Positions 52,242 to 60,972 of a stretch of DNA of 64,000 nt are shown here, piece after piece; the first letter of the stretch is position 1; each line of letters begins with the position of its first letter. The stretch is from Paracidovorax cattleyae. GTDB lineage: Bacteria > Pseudomonadota > Gammaproteobacteria > Burkholderiales > Burkholderiaceae_C. The stretch lies in contig NZ_FNJL01000005.1 of NCBI RefSeq assembly GCF_900104515.1, forward strand, positions 1 through 64,000, in the 5' to 3' direction. The notes below the pieces were generated by a model, which saw only the letters and a list, made by a program, of their open reading frames with translations, ran no database searches and was not told the DNA's origin. The translations under genes and the position numbers were made by a program.

Positions 52242-55127
52242 ATGAGCTCGCCCCTGCACCAGCCCGGCCTTGAAAGCCTGTCCAAGTCCTTCGAACCCTC
52301 CGCCCTGGAAGCCCGCTGGGGCCCCGAGTGGGAGCGCCGGGGCTACGGCGCGGCGGGCTACCGCGGCACCGGCGCGCCGGACGCCGGCGCCGCGGCCCGC
52401 GGCGAGAACTTCGCCATCCAACTGCCGCCGCCCAACGTGACCGGCACGCTGCACATGGGCCATGCGTTCAACCAGACCGTCATGGACAGCCTGGCGCGCT
52501 ACCACCGCATGCGGGGCCACAACACGCTGTGGGTGCCGGGCACCGACCACGCCGGCATCGCCACGCAGATCGTGGTGGAGCGCCAGCTGCAGGAACAGGG
52601 CGTGAGCCGCCACGACCTGGGCCGCGAGGCCTTCACCCGCAAGGTCTGGGAATGGAAGGAAAAGAGCGGCAACACCATCACCACGCAGATGCGCCGCCTG
52701 GGCGACAGCGTGGACTGGAGCCGCGAATACTTCACCATGGACGACAAGCTCTCGAAGGTCGTCACCGACACCTTCGTGCGCCTTTATGAGCAGGGCCTGA
52801 TCTACCGCGGCAAGCGGCTCGTGAATTGGGACCCGGTGCTGCAGTCCGCCGTGTCCGACCTGGAAGTGGAAAGCGAGGAAAAGGACGGTTCGCTCTGGCA
52901 CATCGCCTACCCGCTCACGGATGGTTCCGGCAGCCTCACGGTGGCCACCACGCGGCCCGAGACCATGCTGGGCGACGTGGCGCTGATGGTCCACCCCGAG
53001 GACGAGCGCTACACGGCCCTGGTCGGCAAGACCGTCACCCTGCCCCTGGTGGGCCGCGAGATCCCCATCATCGCCGACGCCTACGTCGACAAGGAATTCG
53101 GCACCGGCGTCGTCAAGGTCACGCCCGCGCACGACCCCAACGACTACCAGGTAGGCCAGCGCCACGGCCTGGCCATGATCGTGGTGCTGACCCTGCAGGC
53201 CACCATCAACGAGAACGCCCCCGAGAAATACCGCGGCATGGACCGCTTCGTGGCCCGCAAGGCCATCGTGGCCGACCTGGAAGCGGCAGGTGCCCTGGTC
53301 GAGACCAGGAAGCACAAGCTCATGGTCCCCATCTGCACCCGCACCGGCCAGGTCGTGGAGCCCATGCTGACCGACCAGTGGTTCGTCGCCATGGGCGAGG
53401 TGGGCAAGGGCGACCCGACGGGCAAGTCGATCGCGCAGAAGGCCATCGATGCCGTGGCCTCCGGCCAGGTGCAGTTCGTGCCCGAGAACTGGGTCAACAC
53501 CTACAACCAGTGGATGAACAACATCCAGGACTGGTGCATCAGCCGCCAGCTCTGGTGGGGCCACCAGATCCCCGCCTGGTACGACGAGGCCGGCAAGGTC
53601 TACGTGGCCCGCAGCGAGGCCGACGCCCAGGCCCAGGCCGGCGCGGGCGCCAGGCTCACGCGCGACGCCGACGTGCTGGACACCTGGTACTCCTCCGCGC
53701 TCGTGCCCTTCTCGTCGCTGGGCTGGCCCGAAGCGCTGGACGACACTTCCGCCACGAAAGACTACGACCTCTACCTGCCCTCCTCCGTGCTGGTCACGGG
53801 CTACGACATCATCTTCTTCTGGGTCGCCCGGATGATCATGATGAGCACGCACTTCACGGGCCGCGTGCCGTTCAGGCACGTGTACATGCACGGCCTCGTG
53901 CGCGATGCCCAGGGCAAGAAGATGTCCAAGTCCGAGGGCAACGTGCTCGATCCGGTGGACCTGATCGACGGCATCGCGCTCGAGCCCCTGCTGGAAAAGC
54001 GCACCACCGGCCTGCGCCGCCCCGAGACCGCTCCCCAGGTGCGCAAGAACACGCAGAAGGAGTTCCCCGAAGGCATCCCCGCCTACGGCGCCGACGCGCT
54101 GCGCTTCACCTTCGCCGCGCTCGCCAGCCTGGGCCGCAGCATCAACTTCGACAGCAAGCGCTGCGAGGGCTACCGCAATTTCTGCAACAAGCTCTGGAAC
54201 GCCAGCCGCTTCGTGCTGATGAACTGTGAAGGCCATGACTGCGGCCTCTCGGACCACACCCAGGCCGACTGCGACGGCGGCTACCTGCAGTTCAGCCAGC
54301 CCGACCGCTGGATCGTCTCCGTCCTGCAGAAGGTGGAGGCGGAAGTCGCCAGGGGCTTCGAGGACTACCGTCTCGACCACGTCGCCCAGGCCATCTACGA
54401 ATTCGTCTGGAACGAGTTCTGCGACTGGTACCTCGAGATCGCCAAGGTGCAGATCCAGACCGGCAGCGAAGCACAGCAGCGCGCTACCCGCCGCACGCTG
54501 ATCCGCACGCTGGAAACCATCCTGCGCCTCGCGCACCCGCTGATCCCGTTCATCACCGAGGAACTCTGGCAGAAGGTCGCGCCGGTGGCCGGACGCGAGG
54601 GCGCGTCGGTCAGCGTCGCACCCTATCCGCAGGCGCAGCCCGAGCGCATCGACGAGGCCGCCATCGCCCATGTCGGCCGCCTCAAGGCCCTGGTCGATGC
54701 CTGCCGCACGCTGCGCGGCGAAATGAACGTGTCCCCGGCCACGCGGCTGCCGCTCTACGCCGTCGGCGACGCCGATTTCATGCGCGCGGCTGCCCCGGCA
54801 CTGCAGGCCCTGGCCAAGCTCAGCGAAGTCAAGGTGTTCGACGACGAAGCCACCTGGGCCGTCGCCGCACAGGCCGCGCCCGTGGCCGTGGTCGGCGAGG
54901 CCCGCCTGTGCCTGCACATGGAAATCGACGTGGCCGCCGAGAAGGCACGTCTTTCCAAGGAGATCGGCCGCATCGAGGGCGAGATCGCCAAGGCGCGCGG
55001 CAAGCTCGCGAACGAAGCCTTCGTCGCCAAGGCACCGCCGGCCGTCATCGAGCAGGAGCAAAAGCGCGTCGCGGACTTCGGCGCCACGCTCGAGCGCCTG
55101 CGCGACCAGCTCGCGCGGCTCGGATGA
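52242..55127 (+). CDS. valS: Valyl-tRNA synthetase
   Basis: ValS charges tRNA-Val and edits misactivated threonine. The 961-residue class I enzyme has the HIGH-type motif HMGH at residues 71-74 ([19 protein letters not shown]), the editing-domain entry [20 protein letters not shown], and KMSKS at 560-564. A C-terminal coiled-coil arm is visible ([20 protein letters not shown]). The start is ATG 52242. Longer in-frame sequence upstream is non-coding. It stands alone, 149 bp before galU. Confidence 0.97.
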   Translation: MSSPLHQPGLESLSKSFEPSALEARWGPEWERRGYGAAGYRGTGAPDAGAAARGENFAIQLPPPNVTGTLHMGHAFNQTVMDSLARYHRMRGHNTLWVPGTDHAGIATQIVVERQLQEQGVSRHDLGREAFTRKVWEWKEKSGNTITTQMRRLGDSVDWSREYFTMDDKLSKVVTDTFVRLYEQGLIYRGKRLVNWDPVLQSAVSDLEVESEEKDGSLWHIAYPLTDGSGSLTVATTRPETMLGDVALMVHPEDERYTALVGKTVTLPLVGREIPIIADAYVDKEFGTGVVKVTPAHDPNDYQVGQRHGLAMIVVLTLQATINENAPEKYRGMDRFVARKAIVADLEAAGALVETRKHKLMVPICTRTGQVVEPMLTDQWFVAMGEVGKGDPTGKSIAQKAIDAVASGQVQFVPENWVNTYNQWMNNIQDWCISRQLWWGHQIPAWYDEAGKVYVARSEADAQAQAGAGARLTRDADVLDTWYSSALVPFSSLGWPEALDDTSATKDYDLYLPSSVLVTGYDIIFFWVARMIMMSTHFTGRVPFRHVYMHGLVRDAQGKKMSKSEGNVLDPVDLIDGIALEPLLEKRTTGLRRPETAPQVRKNTQKEFPEGIPAYGADALRFTFAALASLGRSINFDSKRCEGYRNFCNKLWNASRFVLMNCEGHDCGLSDHTQADCDGGYLQFSQPDRWIVSVLQKVEAEVARGFEDYRLDHVAQAIYEFVWNEFCDWYLEIAKVQIQTGSEAQQRATRRTLIRTLETILRLAHPLIPFITEELWQKVAPVAGREGASVSVAPYPQAQPERIDEAAIAHVGRLKALVDACRTLRGEMNVSPATRLPLYAVGDADFMRAAAPALQALAKLSEVKVFDDEATWAVAAQAAPVAVVGEARLCLHMEIDVAAEKARLSKEIGRIEGEIAKARGKLANEAFVAKAPPAVIEQEQKRVADFGATLERLRDQLARLG

Positions 55128-55170
55128 GCCGGGAAACCGCACGTCGTGGTGCTCCGCGCTGGCGGGGCGC

Positions 55171-55184
55171 CATGGGTACCCATG
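55171..55184. other. Perfect 14-bp palindrome between valS and galU
   Basis: CATGGGTACCCATG is fully self-complementary and is followed by a further overlapping CATGGGTGTAACC. It lies 105 bp before galU and could be an operator or a stable hairpin. There is no direct evidence for either. Confidence 0.3.
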
Positions 55185-55275
55185 GGTGTAACCAGGTGCA
55201 GTTTCGGTTGAAGGCCTGCGGTGGCGTCCCCACCCTCCTTCGACAATGATCCAACTTCGAACCGAGGAATCTTCA

Positions 55276-56163
55276 ATGAGCGACAACTCCGCGATCCGCA
55301 AAGCCGTCTTCCCCGTGGCCGGGCTGGGAACCCGATTCCTGCCCGCCACGAAGGCATCCCCCAAGGAGATGCTGCCGGTGGTGGACAAGCCGCTGATCCA
55401 GTACGCCGTCGAGGAAGCCTATTCGGCCGGCATCCGCCACATGATCTTCGTCACCGGCCGCAGCAAGCGCGCCATCGAGGATCACTTCGACACCGCCTAC
55501 GAACTCGAGAACGAACTGGAAACCGCCGGCAAGAACGACCTGCTGCAGCTCGTGCGCTCGGTCGCGCCCAACGACATGGACTGCGCCTTCGTGCGCCAGC
55601 CCCGCTCGCTCGGGCTGGGCCATGCCGTGCTCTGCGCCGAGCCGCTCGTGGGCCGTGAGCCCTTCGCCGTGCTGCTCGCCGACGACCTCATGGTGGGACC
55701 TCCCGGCGGCCAGCCCGTCATGGCCCAGATGGCGGCCGCCTTCCGCAAGCAGGGCCGCTCGCTGCTGGCCGTGCAGGAAGTGCCGCAGGACCAGGTGCGC
55801 CGCTACGGCATCGTGGCCGGCGAGCCCGCCGGCGGCCCGCTGATCCGCATCGAGCGCATCGTCGAGAAGCCGGCCCCTGAAGACGCGCCCTCGCGCATGG
55901 GCGTGGCCGGCCGCTACATCCTCACGCCGGGCGTGTTCGACGAGATCCGCAACCAGCCCCAGGGCGTGGGCGGCGAGATCCAGCTCACCGACGCCATCGC
56001 GCGCCTCATGTCTCGCGAAGCCGTCTATGCCTTCCGCTACGAAGGCAAGCGCTACGACTGCGGCAGCAAGGAAGGCTTCCTGGAAGCCACCGTCGAACTG
56101 GCCCTGCAGCATCCCCAGGTGGGCGCCGCCTTCCGCGAATACCTCAAGACCGTGGAAATCTGA
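55276..56163 (+). CDS. galU: UTP-glucose-1-phosphate uridylyltransferase
   Basis: GalU makes UDP-glucose for LPS, exopolysaccharide and related glycans. The 295-residue protein shows the nucleotidyltransferase start [39 protein letters not shown], the metal-site segment [10 protein letters not shown] and [11 protein letters not shown]. The ATG at 55276 with CGAGGAATC upstream is preferred to one 10 codons earlier. A strong bidirectional terminator follows. Confidence 0.96.
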   Translation: MSDNSAIRKAVFPVAGLGTRFLPATKASPKEMLPVVDKPLIQYAVEEAYSAGIRHMIFVTGRSKRAIEDHFDTAYELENELETAGKNDLLQLVRSVAPNDMDCAFVRQPRSLGLGHAVLCAEPLVGREPFAVLLADDLMVGPPGGQPVMAQMAAAFRKQGRSLLAVQEVPQDQVRRYGIVAGEPAGGPLIRIERIVEKPAPEDAPSRMGVAGRYILTPGVFDEIRNQPQGVGGEIQLTDAIARLMSREAVYAFRYEGKRYDCGSKEGFLEATVELALQHPQVGAAFREYLKTVEI

Positions 56164-56196
56164 GGCTCGGACTGGGCCGGCACCCGCTGCCATCGG

Positions 56197-56226
56197 AAAA
56201 AAGGCGCTCCCGGGGAGCGCCTTTTT
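56197..56226. terminator. Bidirectional intrinsic terminator between galU and tusA
   Basis: AAAAAGGCGCTCC and GGAGCGCCTTTTT form a 13-bp stem around a very short loop, with A and T runs that give a U tract on either strand. It serves galU from the left and the tusA operon from the right. Confidence 0.9.
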
Positions 56227-56279
56227 GCTGGTCTCGCCGCCCCGTCCGCGGGGCGTGGCCGCATCCCGGGCAGCCCGAC

Positions 56280-56507
56280 TCAGCGCCGCCGCAGCACGTG
56301 AGTGTATTCCTCGCCCGCCGTGCTCTGGTCCAGCAGTTCGTTGCCGGTCTGCTTGGCGAACGCCTGGAAGTCGCGCAGCGAGCCGTTGTCGGTGGACACC
56401 ACCTTGAGCACCTCGCCGCTGGCCATGGAAGCGAGCGCCTTCTTGGCTTTCAGGATGGGCAGCGGGCAGTTGAGCCCGCGGGTGTCGATTTCCTTGTGGA
56501 TGTGCAT
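56280..56507 (-). CDS. tusA: TusA/SirA-family sulfur carrier
   Basis: The 75-residue protein has the family motif DTRGLNCPLPILKAKKAL with Cys14 in the CPxP loop, which carries a persulfide. It passes sulfur to tRNA thiolation, molybdenum-cofactor or other pathways. It is the last gene of a minus-strand group behind the nudix gene (34 bp) and cysM, so its expression may follow cysteine supply. Confidence 0.92.
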   Translation of the reverse strand: MHIHKEIDTRGLNCPLPILKAKKALASMASGEVLKVVSTDNGSLRDFQAFAKQTGNELLDQSTAGEEYTHVLRRR

Positions 56508-56541
56508 CGTCGTCGGCTTCCTGGCGAAGAGAGAAAGAATT

Positions 56542-57168
56542 CTAGAGCGGCCCGGGCCGCGCTACGCCTGCCGCCGGGTCTGAGGCAGCATCTGCTGTCA
56601 CCGAGAGGATAGGTGCAGGCGCAGTCACGGGCGCCTCGCTGCGCTGGCCCGGCCATTCCATGAAGGTGGGTTCGATGCCGAGTCCGCGCAGCCAGTCGGC
56701 CAGCGCCTGGCCCGTGCCGGCGGGCCAGCACCGCAGGTTCTCCGGCGCGATCAGCCGGTAGTCCACCAGTTCGGGCGAGAGCCGCACCGTGCCGTGCGCC
56801 ACCGCATGGTAGGCCACGATGACCTGGTTCATGCGCTGGAAGTCATACACCCCGATCAGCGAGAGCTCGCTCACGTCGAGGTTCGTCTCTTCCTTCACCT
56901 CGCGCACGATGCCTTCCTGCGGCGTCTCGCCGGCCTCCATGAAGCCGGTGATGAGCGCAAACGCCTTGTGCTCCCACGCGGCATTGCGCGCCAGCAGCAC
57001 GCGCCCGTCCAGCTCGACGACCGCAGCCAGCACCGGCGTGGGATTGTTCCAGTGCGTCCAGCCGCAGGCCGGGCAGCGCAGGCGCTGCCGCTCCCCGCCG
57101 TCCTCCAGGGCCGTGACCCAGGCCAGCGGCGTGGCGCACTGGGTGCAGAAACGCGGTTCGGAGTGCAT
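56542..57168 (-). CDS. Zinc-ribbon NUDIX hydrolase (NADH pyrophosphatase-like)
   Basis: The 208-residue protein starts with a four-cysteine zinc ribbon (FCTQCATPL and LRCPACGWTHWNNPTP). The NUDIX domain follows, with the Nudix box GFMEAGETPQEGIVREVKEE coordinating Mg2+. The C-terminal 35 residues are Ala/Pro-rich and probably disordered. Related proteins hydrolyse NADH, NAD caps or other nucleotide diphosphates. The short form with only an N-terminal zinc ribbon is common in proteobacteria, and its substrate is often unknown. It follows cysM by 23 bp. Confidence 0.88.
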   Translation of the reverse strand: MHSEPRFCTQCATPLAWVTALEDGGERQRLRCPACGWTHWNNPTPVLAAVVELDGRVLLARNAAWEHKAFALITGFMEAGETPQEGIVREVKEETNLDVSELSLIGVYDFQRMNQVIVAYHAVAHGTVRLSPELVDYRLIAPENLRCWPAGTGQALADWLRGLGIEPTFMEWPGQRSEAPVTAPAPILSVTADAASDPAAGVARPGPL

Positions 57169-57191
57169 GGTGCAGTTGCCGGCCGGGCCGC

Positions 57192-58112
57192 TCAGGCGGG
57201 AAACACCCCGGTGGACAGGTAGCGGTCGCCCCGGTCGCACACGACGAAGACGATGGTCGCATCCCGCTCGCGCCGCGCGATCTCCTGCGCGGCCCAGCAG
57301 GCGCCCGCCGCGGAGATGCCCGCGAAGATGCCCTCCTCGCGCGCGAGGCGGCGGCACATGTCCTCGGCATCGTCCTGGCCGACATTGATCGTCTCGTCCA
57401 CCGCGCGCGGATCGTAGATCTTGGGCAGGTATTCCTGCGGCCACTTGCGGATGCCCGGAATGCGCGACCCTTCCTTGGGCTGCGCACCGATGATCTGGAT
57501 GGCGGGGTTCTTTTCCTTCAGGAAGCGCGACACGCCCGTGATCGTGCCGGTCGTGCCCATGGCGCTCACGAAGTGCGTGATGCGCCCGCCCGTCTGCTCC
57601 CACAGCTCGGGCCCGGTGGTTTCGTAATGGATGCGCGGATTGTCCGGGTTGGCGAACTGGTCGAGCACCACGCCCTTGCCCTGCCGCACCATGGTCTCGG
57701 CCAGGTCGCGCGCATATTCCATGCCGCCGCTCTTGGGCGTGAGGATCAGCTCCGCGCCGAACGCCTTCATCGTCTGGGCACGCTCCACCGACAGGTCTTC
57801 GGGCATCACCAGCACCATCCGGTAGCCCTTGATCGCCGCCGCCATCGCCAACGCGATGCCGGTATTGCCCGACGTGGCCTCGATGAGCGTGTCACCCGGC
57901 TTGATCTCCCCACGCTCCTCCGCGCGCCGGATCATGGACAACGCAGGGCGATCCTTCACGGAACCCGCCGGGTTGTTGCCCTCCAGCTTGCCCAGCACGA
58001 CCGTGCCGCGCTCGGCGTTCTCCCGCGCGCCGATGCGCTGCAGGGCGACCAGCGGCGTGCGGCCGATCGCGTCTTCGATGGTGGGATAGGAGGGGGAAGG
58101 GGTGGTAGCCAT
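57192..58112 (-). CDS. cysM: Cysteine synthase B (O-acetylserine sulfhydrylase, CysM type)
   Basis: CysM makes cysteine, or S-sulfocysteine when thiosulfate is the sulfur donor, from O-acetylserine. The 306-residue protein has the PLP lysine Lys53 in NNPAGSVKDRPAL, the phosphate-binding loop EATSGNTGIALAMAAA and GTTGTITGVSRFL. AQPKEGSRIPGIRKWP fits the CysM rather than the CysK subgroup. It heads a cysM-nudix-tusA group and is divergent from the tRNA-Leu gene 43 bp away. Confidence 0.95.
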   Translation of the reverse strand: MATTPSPSYPTIEDAIGRTPLVALQRIGARENAERGTVVLGKLEGNNPAGSVKDRPALSMIRRAEERGEIKPGDTLIEATSGNTGIALAMAAAIKGYRMVLVMPEDLSVERAQTMKAFGAELILTPKSGGMEYARDLAETMVRQGKGVVLDQFANPDNPRIHYETTGPELWEQTGGRITHFVSAMGTTGTITGVSRFLKEKNPAIQIIGAQPKEGSRIPGIRKWPQEYLPKIYDPRAVDETINVGQDDAEDMCRRLAREEGIFAGISAAGACWAAQEIARRERDATIVFVVCDRGDRYLSTGVFPA

Positions 58113-58124
58113 AGCCCCCTACTG

Positions 58125-58133
58125 TGCCATAAT
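58125..58133 (+). promoter_or_regulatory. Extended -10 promoter element for tRNA-Leu
   Basis: TGCCATAAT forms an extended -10 (TG, one base, CATAAT at 58128-58133) 22 bases before the mature tRNA 5' end, leaving a leader of about 15 bases as usual for tRNA genes. The -35 region is poor, which an extended -10 tolerates. Confidence 0.45.
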
Positions 58134-58155
58134 CCCGGGCTTCCTTCTTCGCGTC

Positions 58156-58240
58156 GCCCGGGTGGTGAAATTGGTAGACGCAGGGGACTCAAAATCCCCC
58201 GCCGCAAGGCGTGCCGGTTCGATTCCGGCCCCGGGCACCA
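58156..58240 (+). tRNA. tRNA-Leu (anticodon CAA)
   Basis: The 85-base gene folds into a class II tRNA. The acceptor stem is GCCCGGG (58156-58162) with CCCGGGC (58230-58236). The D arm contains TGGTAGAC. The anticodon stem GGGGA/TCCCC encloses the loop CTCAAAA with anticodon CAA, which reads UUG. There is a long variable arm and a TPsiC arm GGTTCGATTCC. CCA is encoded at 58238-58240. It marks the left edge of a lower-GC stretch. Confidence 0.97.
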
Positions 58241-58257
58241 TGGCTGCAGCGCCATGG
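58238..58257 (+). other. Hairpin directly after the tRNA 3' end
   Basis: CCATGGC (58238-58244) and GCCATGG (58251-58257) form a perfect 7-bp stem around TGCAGC, starting in the encoded CCA. It could help end or process the precursor tRNA. A TTTT run lies 9 bases further on. Confidence 0.4.
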
Positions 58258-58260
58258 TTC

Positions 58261-58679
58261 TAGCGCGTTTTCCGCATTCAATTTCGCGCGTTCCGTACAG
58301 CGCCCGACTGGGTACGGTTTCCCCTACCACTTCTTGAAACCCTGCTTGGCTAAGAGCCCAGCAGCGTGCACCGTGCTCTCTGACGCCAACCCGCCGCGGA
58401 TCGGTTCGGGCGGTGCGGGTTGCCGGTGCCATCGCTTCTCTACAAGCTCTTGCTCGATCCGACACGGGTAAGAGTTGGGCCCGCTGGCAGTAAAGCGGAC
58501 CTAGCGCTACAGTGTCGTGGCCGATTTCGCTCAACGATGTAGAGCAGAGTACGGGTTAGAACTATCCTCTAAAGGTAGGTACTTAACTCAAGGCTACCCG
58601 TCGACAGAGCCGTGCGGCATCACCCAACGGCGAGGCCTCACTACAAAAACAGATCCATACAAGTACTTAAGGGAGGGAC
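58261..58679. other. Stretch without a supported gene, left part of the tRNA-linked islet
   Basis: About 420 bases of visibly lower GC than the flanks. Short open frames exist on both strands, for example 58517-58708 on the plus strand, but lack ribosome-binding sites or recognisable protein features. GTACTTAA-type AT-rich sequence (58580-58672) and GGGAGGGAC just before 58680 probably hold the promoter and ribosome-binding site of the next gene. No repeat of the tRNA 3' end and no integrase remnant was recognised. Confidence 0.5.
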
Positions 58680-59144
58680 ATGGACACCCTTACAAGGGCG
58701 GAGGCTGAGGCAATCCTGTCAGAGCCCCACTACTGCGAAGACGCATCGCCGGACGACTGGGTGCTCTTGGAACGACCCAAGGGAGCATTTAGTTTTGAAC
58801 TGGGGCTACTGAATTCGAGAGGTGAGAACGCAGGGCTCGTGGTGGCGATCCATTTCTTCCGCCAGCCGACCACACGTCTCATCACCATCAAGATGACGGT
58901 GTTCAAACAGCATCGCAAGCAGCCACCGGCCAGGGTCTATCAACTCCAGATTACGGCCAAGAGTTACTGTCCAGACGACTGGCACGACGAAGCCCATGAG
59001 CACTTCGGAGATGGACGCGATCCAGTCCCACAGTGGAGAGAGTGGCGGTCCTTTCCTGATATCCTGAAATTTTTCTCCCATCGAACCAACATCCAGTTCC
59101 GCCCTCCACTTGAGGACCCCGAATACCTGAGGCTCAAGCCATGA
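58680..59144 (+). CDS. Uncharacterised protein, first gene of the tRNA-linked module
   Basis: The 154-residue soluble protein is not recognised with certainty. It begins MDTLTRAEAEAILSEPHY and has a beta-rich central part (FSFELGLLNSRGE, LITIKMTVFKQHR, VYQLQIT). These are followed by a notable His/Glu cluster, DWHDEAHEHFGDGRD, and then WRSFPDILKFFSHRTNI. The strand-rich layout with a late HxxxxHxH cluster recalls small proteins from toxin-antitoxin or defence loci, but that resemblance is only impressionistic. Its GC content is clearly lower than the core genes. It overlaps the next gene by 4 bp (ATGA), so the two are almost certainly one functional unit. Confidence 0.75.
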   Translation: MDTLTRAEAEAILSEPHYCEDASPDDWVLLERPKGAFSFELGLLNSRGENAGLVVAIHFFRQPTTRLITIKMTVFKQHRKQPPARVYQLQITAKSYCPDDWHDEAHEHFGDGRDPVPQWREWRSFPDILKFFSHRTNIQFRPPLEDPEYLRLKP

Positions 59145-59893
59145 TCTGCAGCAACCTACTCAAATTAACCGGATTTGCTTGCCACCCCATTGACGAGCAG
59201 GGTTCGCTTGCGCAGATTGTGACCCCGTTTTCTTTTGCTGATGGTGACCCTTTTCCTGTGTACGTTGAGACGTTCAGCAATGATGTTCATCGGTTCTTTG
59301 ACGATGGGTTGACGTTGCTCCATTTCATGGGACGCGGCATGAAATTCGAGTCTGGGCACAAGTTGCGGTTCTTGAGCAACATTGCGAGCAAGCACGGTGC
59401 GACCCTCAACGAGGGTGGAGTGCTAGAGGTACTGTCTAAAGCGTCGCAGCCCGCAGAAGCGTTTGCGCGGTACATAGCGTGTTTGGTAGCAATCACGACC
59501 TGGGAAGAAGAGCACCAAGGCGTAGATGCTGATGGGTCAGCTTTCGCTACCATGGTGGCGCATGCACTCATGCAACTCCACCCTGAGCAGGAATTGGAGC
59601 AGCGGCCTAGCTATGTCGGAAGCTCAGGAAAGCGGCATGAACTGGACTTTAAGATCGGTGGGACGGGATACGTCGCAGTCAAGCCATCGCCGCAGTCGGC
59701 AGCTCCGGCACTATACAAACTGGTGGATATAACCAACCGCGAAAGCAACGCGCATGAATCCCTCGCCGTCGTGGTAGACGACAGGTTCGATCAGGAAGGG
59801 GCGAAAAGTACCCAACAGGTTTTTAGAGGCATTGCGAGCCGGGTCATCGGCTATAGCAAGATTGCACCTCCAGAGCCTTCTGTAGTTCAATAA
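59141..59893 (+). CDS. DUF1828/DUF1829-type protein, second gene of the tRNA-linked module
   Basis: The 250-residue protein matches the DUF1828-DUF1829 architecture as I remember it. The N-terminal part (about 20-125) has IVTPFSFADGDPFPVYVET, HRFFDDGLTLLHFMGRG and a later EAFARYIACLVAIT. The C-terminal part (about 150-240) has YVGSSGKRHELDFKIGGTG, then ALYKLVDITNRESNAHESLA and VVVDDRF. In the first block DDG after an acidic run is the conserved core. The biochemical role of these domains is not established. They are seen patchily across bacteria, often on variable DNA. It is translationally coupled to the gene before it and closed by a terminator. Confidence 0.75.
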   Translation: MICSNLLKLTGFACHPIDEQGSLAQIVTPFSFADGDPFPVYVETFSNDVHRFFDDGLTLLHFMGRGMKFESGHKLRFLSNIASKHGATLNEGGVLEVLSKASQPAEAFARYIACLVAITTWEEEHQGVDADGSAFATMVAHALMQLHPEQELEQRPSYVGSSGKRHELDFKIGGTGYVAVKPSPQSAAPALYKLVDITNRESNAHESLAVVVDDRFDQEGAKSTQQVFRGIASRVIGYSKIAPPEPSVVQ

Positions 59894-59913
59894 GCATTCT
59901 TACCCATCCACAG

Positions 59914-59939
59914 AGCCCGTCTCGCGCGGGCTTTCTTTA
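59914..59939 (+). terminator. Intrinsic terminator of the two-gene module
   Basis: AGCCCG (59914-59919) pairs with CGGGCT (59927-59932), followed by TTCTTTA. It lies 21 bases after the second gene and shows that the pair forms a complete transcription unit. Confidence 0.75.
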
Positions 59940-60071
59940 GGCTTCCACCGGCCCAGCGTCGTACGCGCCCATCAACGCCAAGAAAGAAAACTTCGATACT
60001 CTGCAATTTGCCACCCGCGCACCATCCAAGCGCCACAAGATCGCCAAATTAAAGCAGCGCCAAAGCAGTGC

Positions 60072-60299
60072 TCACCGCGACCACTTCCGCTCGGCCTTCG
60101 GCTCCACCGTGATATCCACTTGCTTCTGCACTTCCGGCCGGCCGGTACGGGGATTGGTGTCCACCACATCCTCCAGCGTGATCTTGCTCACCTCGGCCTG
60201 GGTGTCTGTCTCCAGATCCTCCAGCACCTCACCCACCCGCTTCTCTGCGGCATCCACCTGTTGCTGCGTGGCGGGAGACGGGGTGGTGCGAGACAGCAT
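60072..60299 (-). CDS. Small hydrophilic protein of unknown function (75 residues)
   Basis: The start at 60299 is preceded by AAGGAACT on the minus strand. The protein is rich in Glu, Asp, Val and Lys (VDAAEKRVGEVLEDLETDTQ, VSKITLEDVVDTNPRTGRPE, QVDITVEPKAERKW) with a helical first half and a more extended second half. No motif was recognised. Its high GC and codon use match the core genome, unlike the neighbouring two-gene module. Confidence 0.6.
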   Translation of the reverse strand: MLSRTTPSPATQQQVDAAEKRVGEVLEDLETDTQAEVSKITLEDVVDTNPRTGRPEVQKQVDITVEPKAERKWSR

Positions 60300-60532
60300 G
60301 GCGGAGTTCCTTGGCAGAGAGACGGAAGGAAGGGATTGGGGCCGTCAGGACAGAACCTGTGCAACGGCCGAAGAGCCCGTCAGCCACCCGCAATGGGGAG
60401 GCAGATCGGCCGGCTCCGGTGGTGGCGCCGGAATGTCGGGCTCGACGGGCTGGTCGCCCTTGTCGGCAGGGGAGCGGTGCAGGGAAGGCATGGGGAATGG
60501 GAGCGAGGGAGAGCTAGGACGTAAGGGCCTGA

Positions 60533-60625
60533 TCAGAATCCACTCATGACGGATGCCGCGAAGTAGGCGATTCCCAGGCTGGAGAAAAGCACGAATCCGG
60601 CCACGACAGTCAGCATTTCTTTCAT
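60533..60625 (-). CDS. Very small single-pass membrane protein (30 residues)
   Basis: On the minus strand ATG 60625, preceded by GAAGGAC at ideal spacing, opens a 31-codon frame that encodes MKEMLTVVAGFVLF and then SSLGIAYFAASVMSGF. That is two charged residues followed by one membrane helix of about 20 residues and a short tail. This is the layout of small regulatory or accessory membrane proteins such as CydX or AcrZ, but no sequence match to one is claimed. It is shorter than normal gene-calling limits. The Shine-Dalgarno site and clean hydrophobic helix are the evidence. Confidence 0.6.
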   Translation of the reverse strand: MKEMLTVVAGFVLFSSLGIAYFAASVMSGF

Positions 60626-60972
60626 GTTCGTCCTTCAATGGGGAACATTGCCCGGCCGGGGTGGATGCGAAACGCATCGACATGGCGCCACGGCCGGCGC
60701 AGAATTCCTGGAGAACGGCTGGTGGCAATGCCGCCCGAACCGCCTCCACTACGGCCCGCCGCGGGACGATCCGTCACCGGGCCTGGCCACTCGTTTTCAA
60801 TCTCCGGGCACCTGCCGGAGGAGGGGAACAATTCCCGTCTCATGCAGGCACAGCCGATACTGTATGAAAACCCCGAATTCCGCGGTGTAGGACGAATGCC
60901 GGTTCGGTGTCGGACGGGTGGGCGGAAAAGAAAAAGCCGGGGTGCGCCCCCCGCCTGGCGCACGGCGGCGGG
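60626..60972. other. Stretch without a supported gene
   Basis: About 350 bases between two small minus-strand genes. Open frames here on both strands have Arg/Pro/Gly-rich shadow composition. The left end carries the ribosome-binding site of the 30-residue protein, and the right end carries the terminator of the 76-residue gene. ATACTGTAT at about 60857-60865 is a small palindrome in a more AT-rich spot that may be part of a promoter reading to the left. Confidence 0.4.
60926..60963 (-). terminator. Intrinsic terminator on the minus strand
   Basis: On the minus strand the arms at 60957-60963 and 60942-60948 (GTGCGCC/GGCGCAC) pair over 7 bp. They are followed, after GGGGC-type sequence, by the T-rich run complementary to 60927-60935. 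It lies just after the stop of the 76-residue gene. Confidence 0.7.

Noticed and set aside
57956-58534. Minus-strand frame encoding CPGPESNRHALRRG and flanks
   Set aside because: This is the complement of the tRNA-Leu gene, a well-known spurious peptide, and the rest has no protein-like features or ribosome-binding site.
58517-58708. Plus-strand frame of 63 codons upstream of the two-gene module
   Set aside because: No ribosome-binding site or conserved feature. It overlaps the start of the better-supported 154-residue gene.
58156-60060. An integrated element with attachment-site repeats of the tRNA-Leu 3' end
   Set aside because: I searched by eye for a repeat of the tRNA end (GGCCCCGGGCACCA) to the right and found none, and there is no integrase gene. 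Only low GC and position support an islet.
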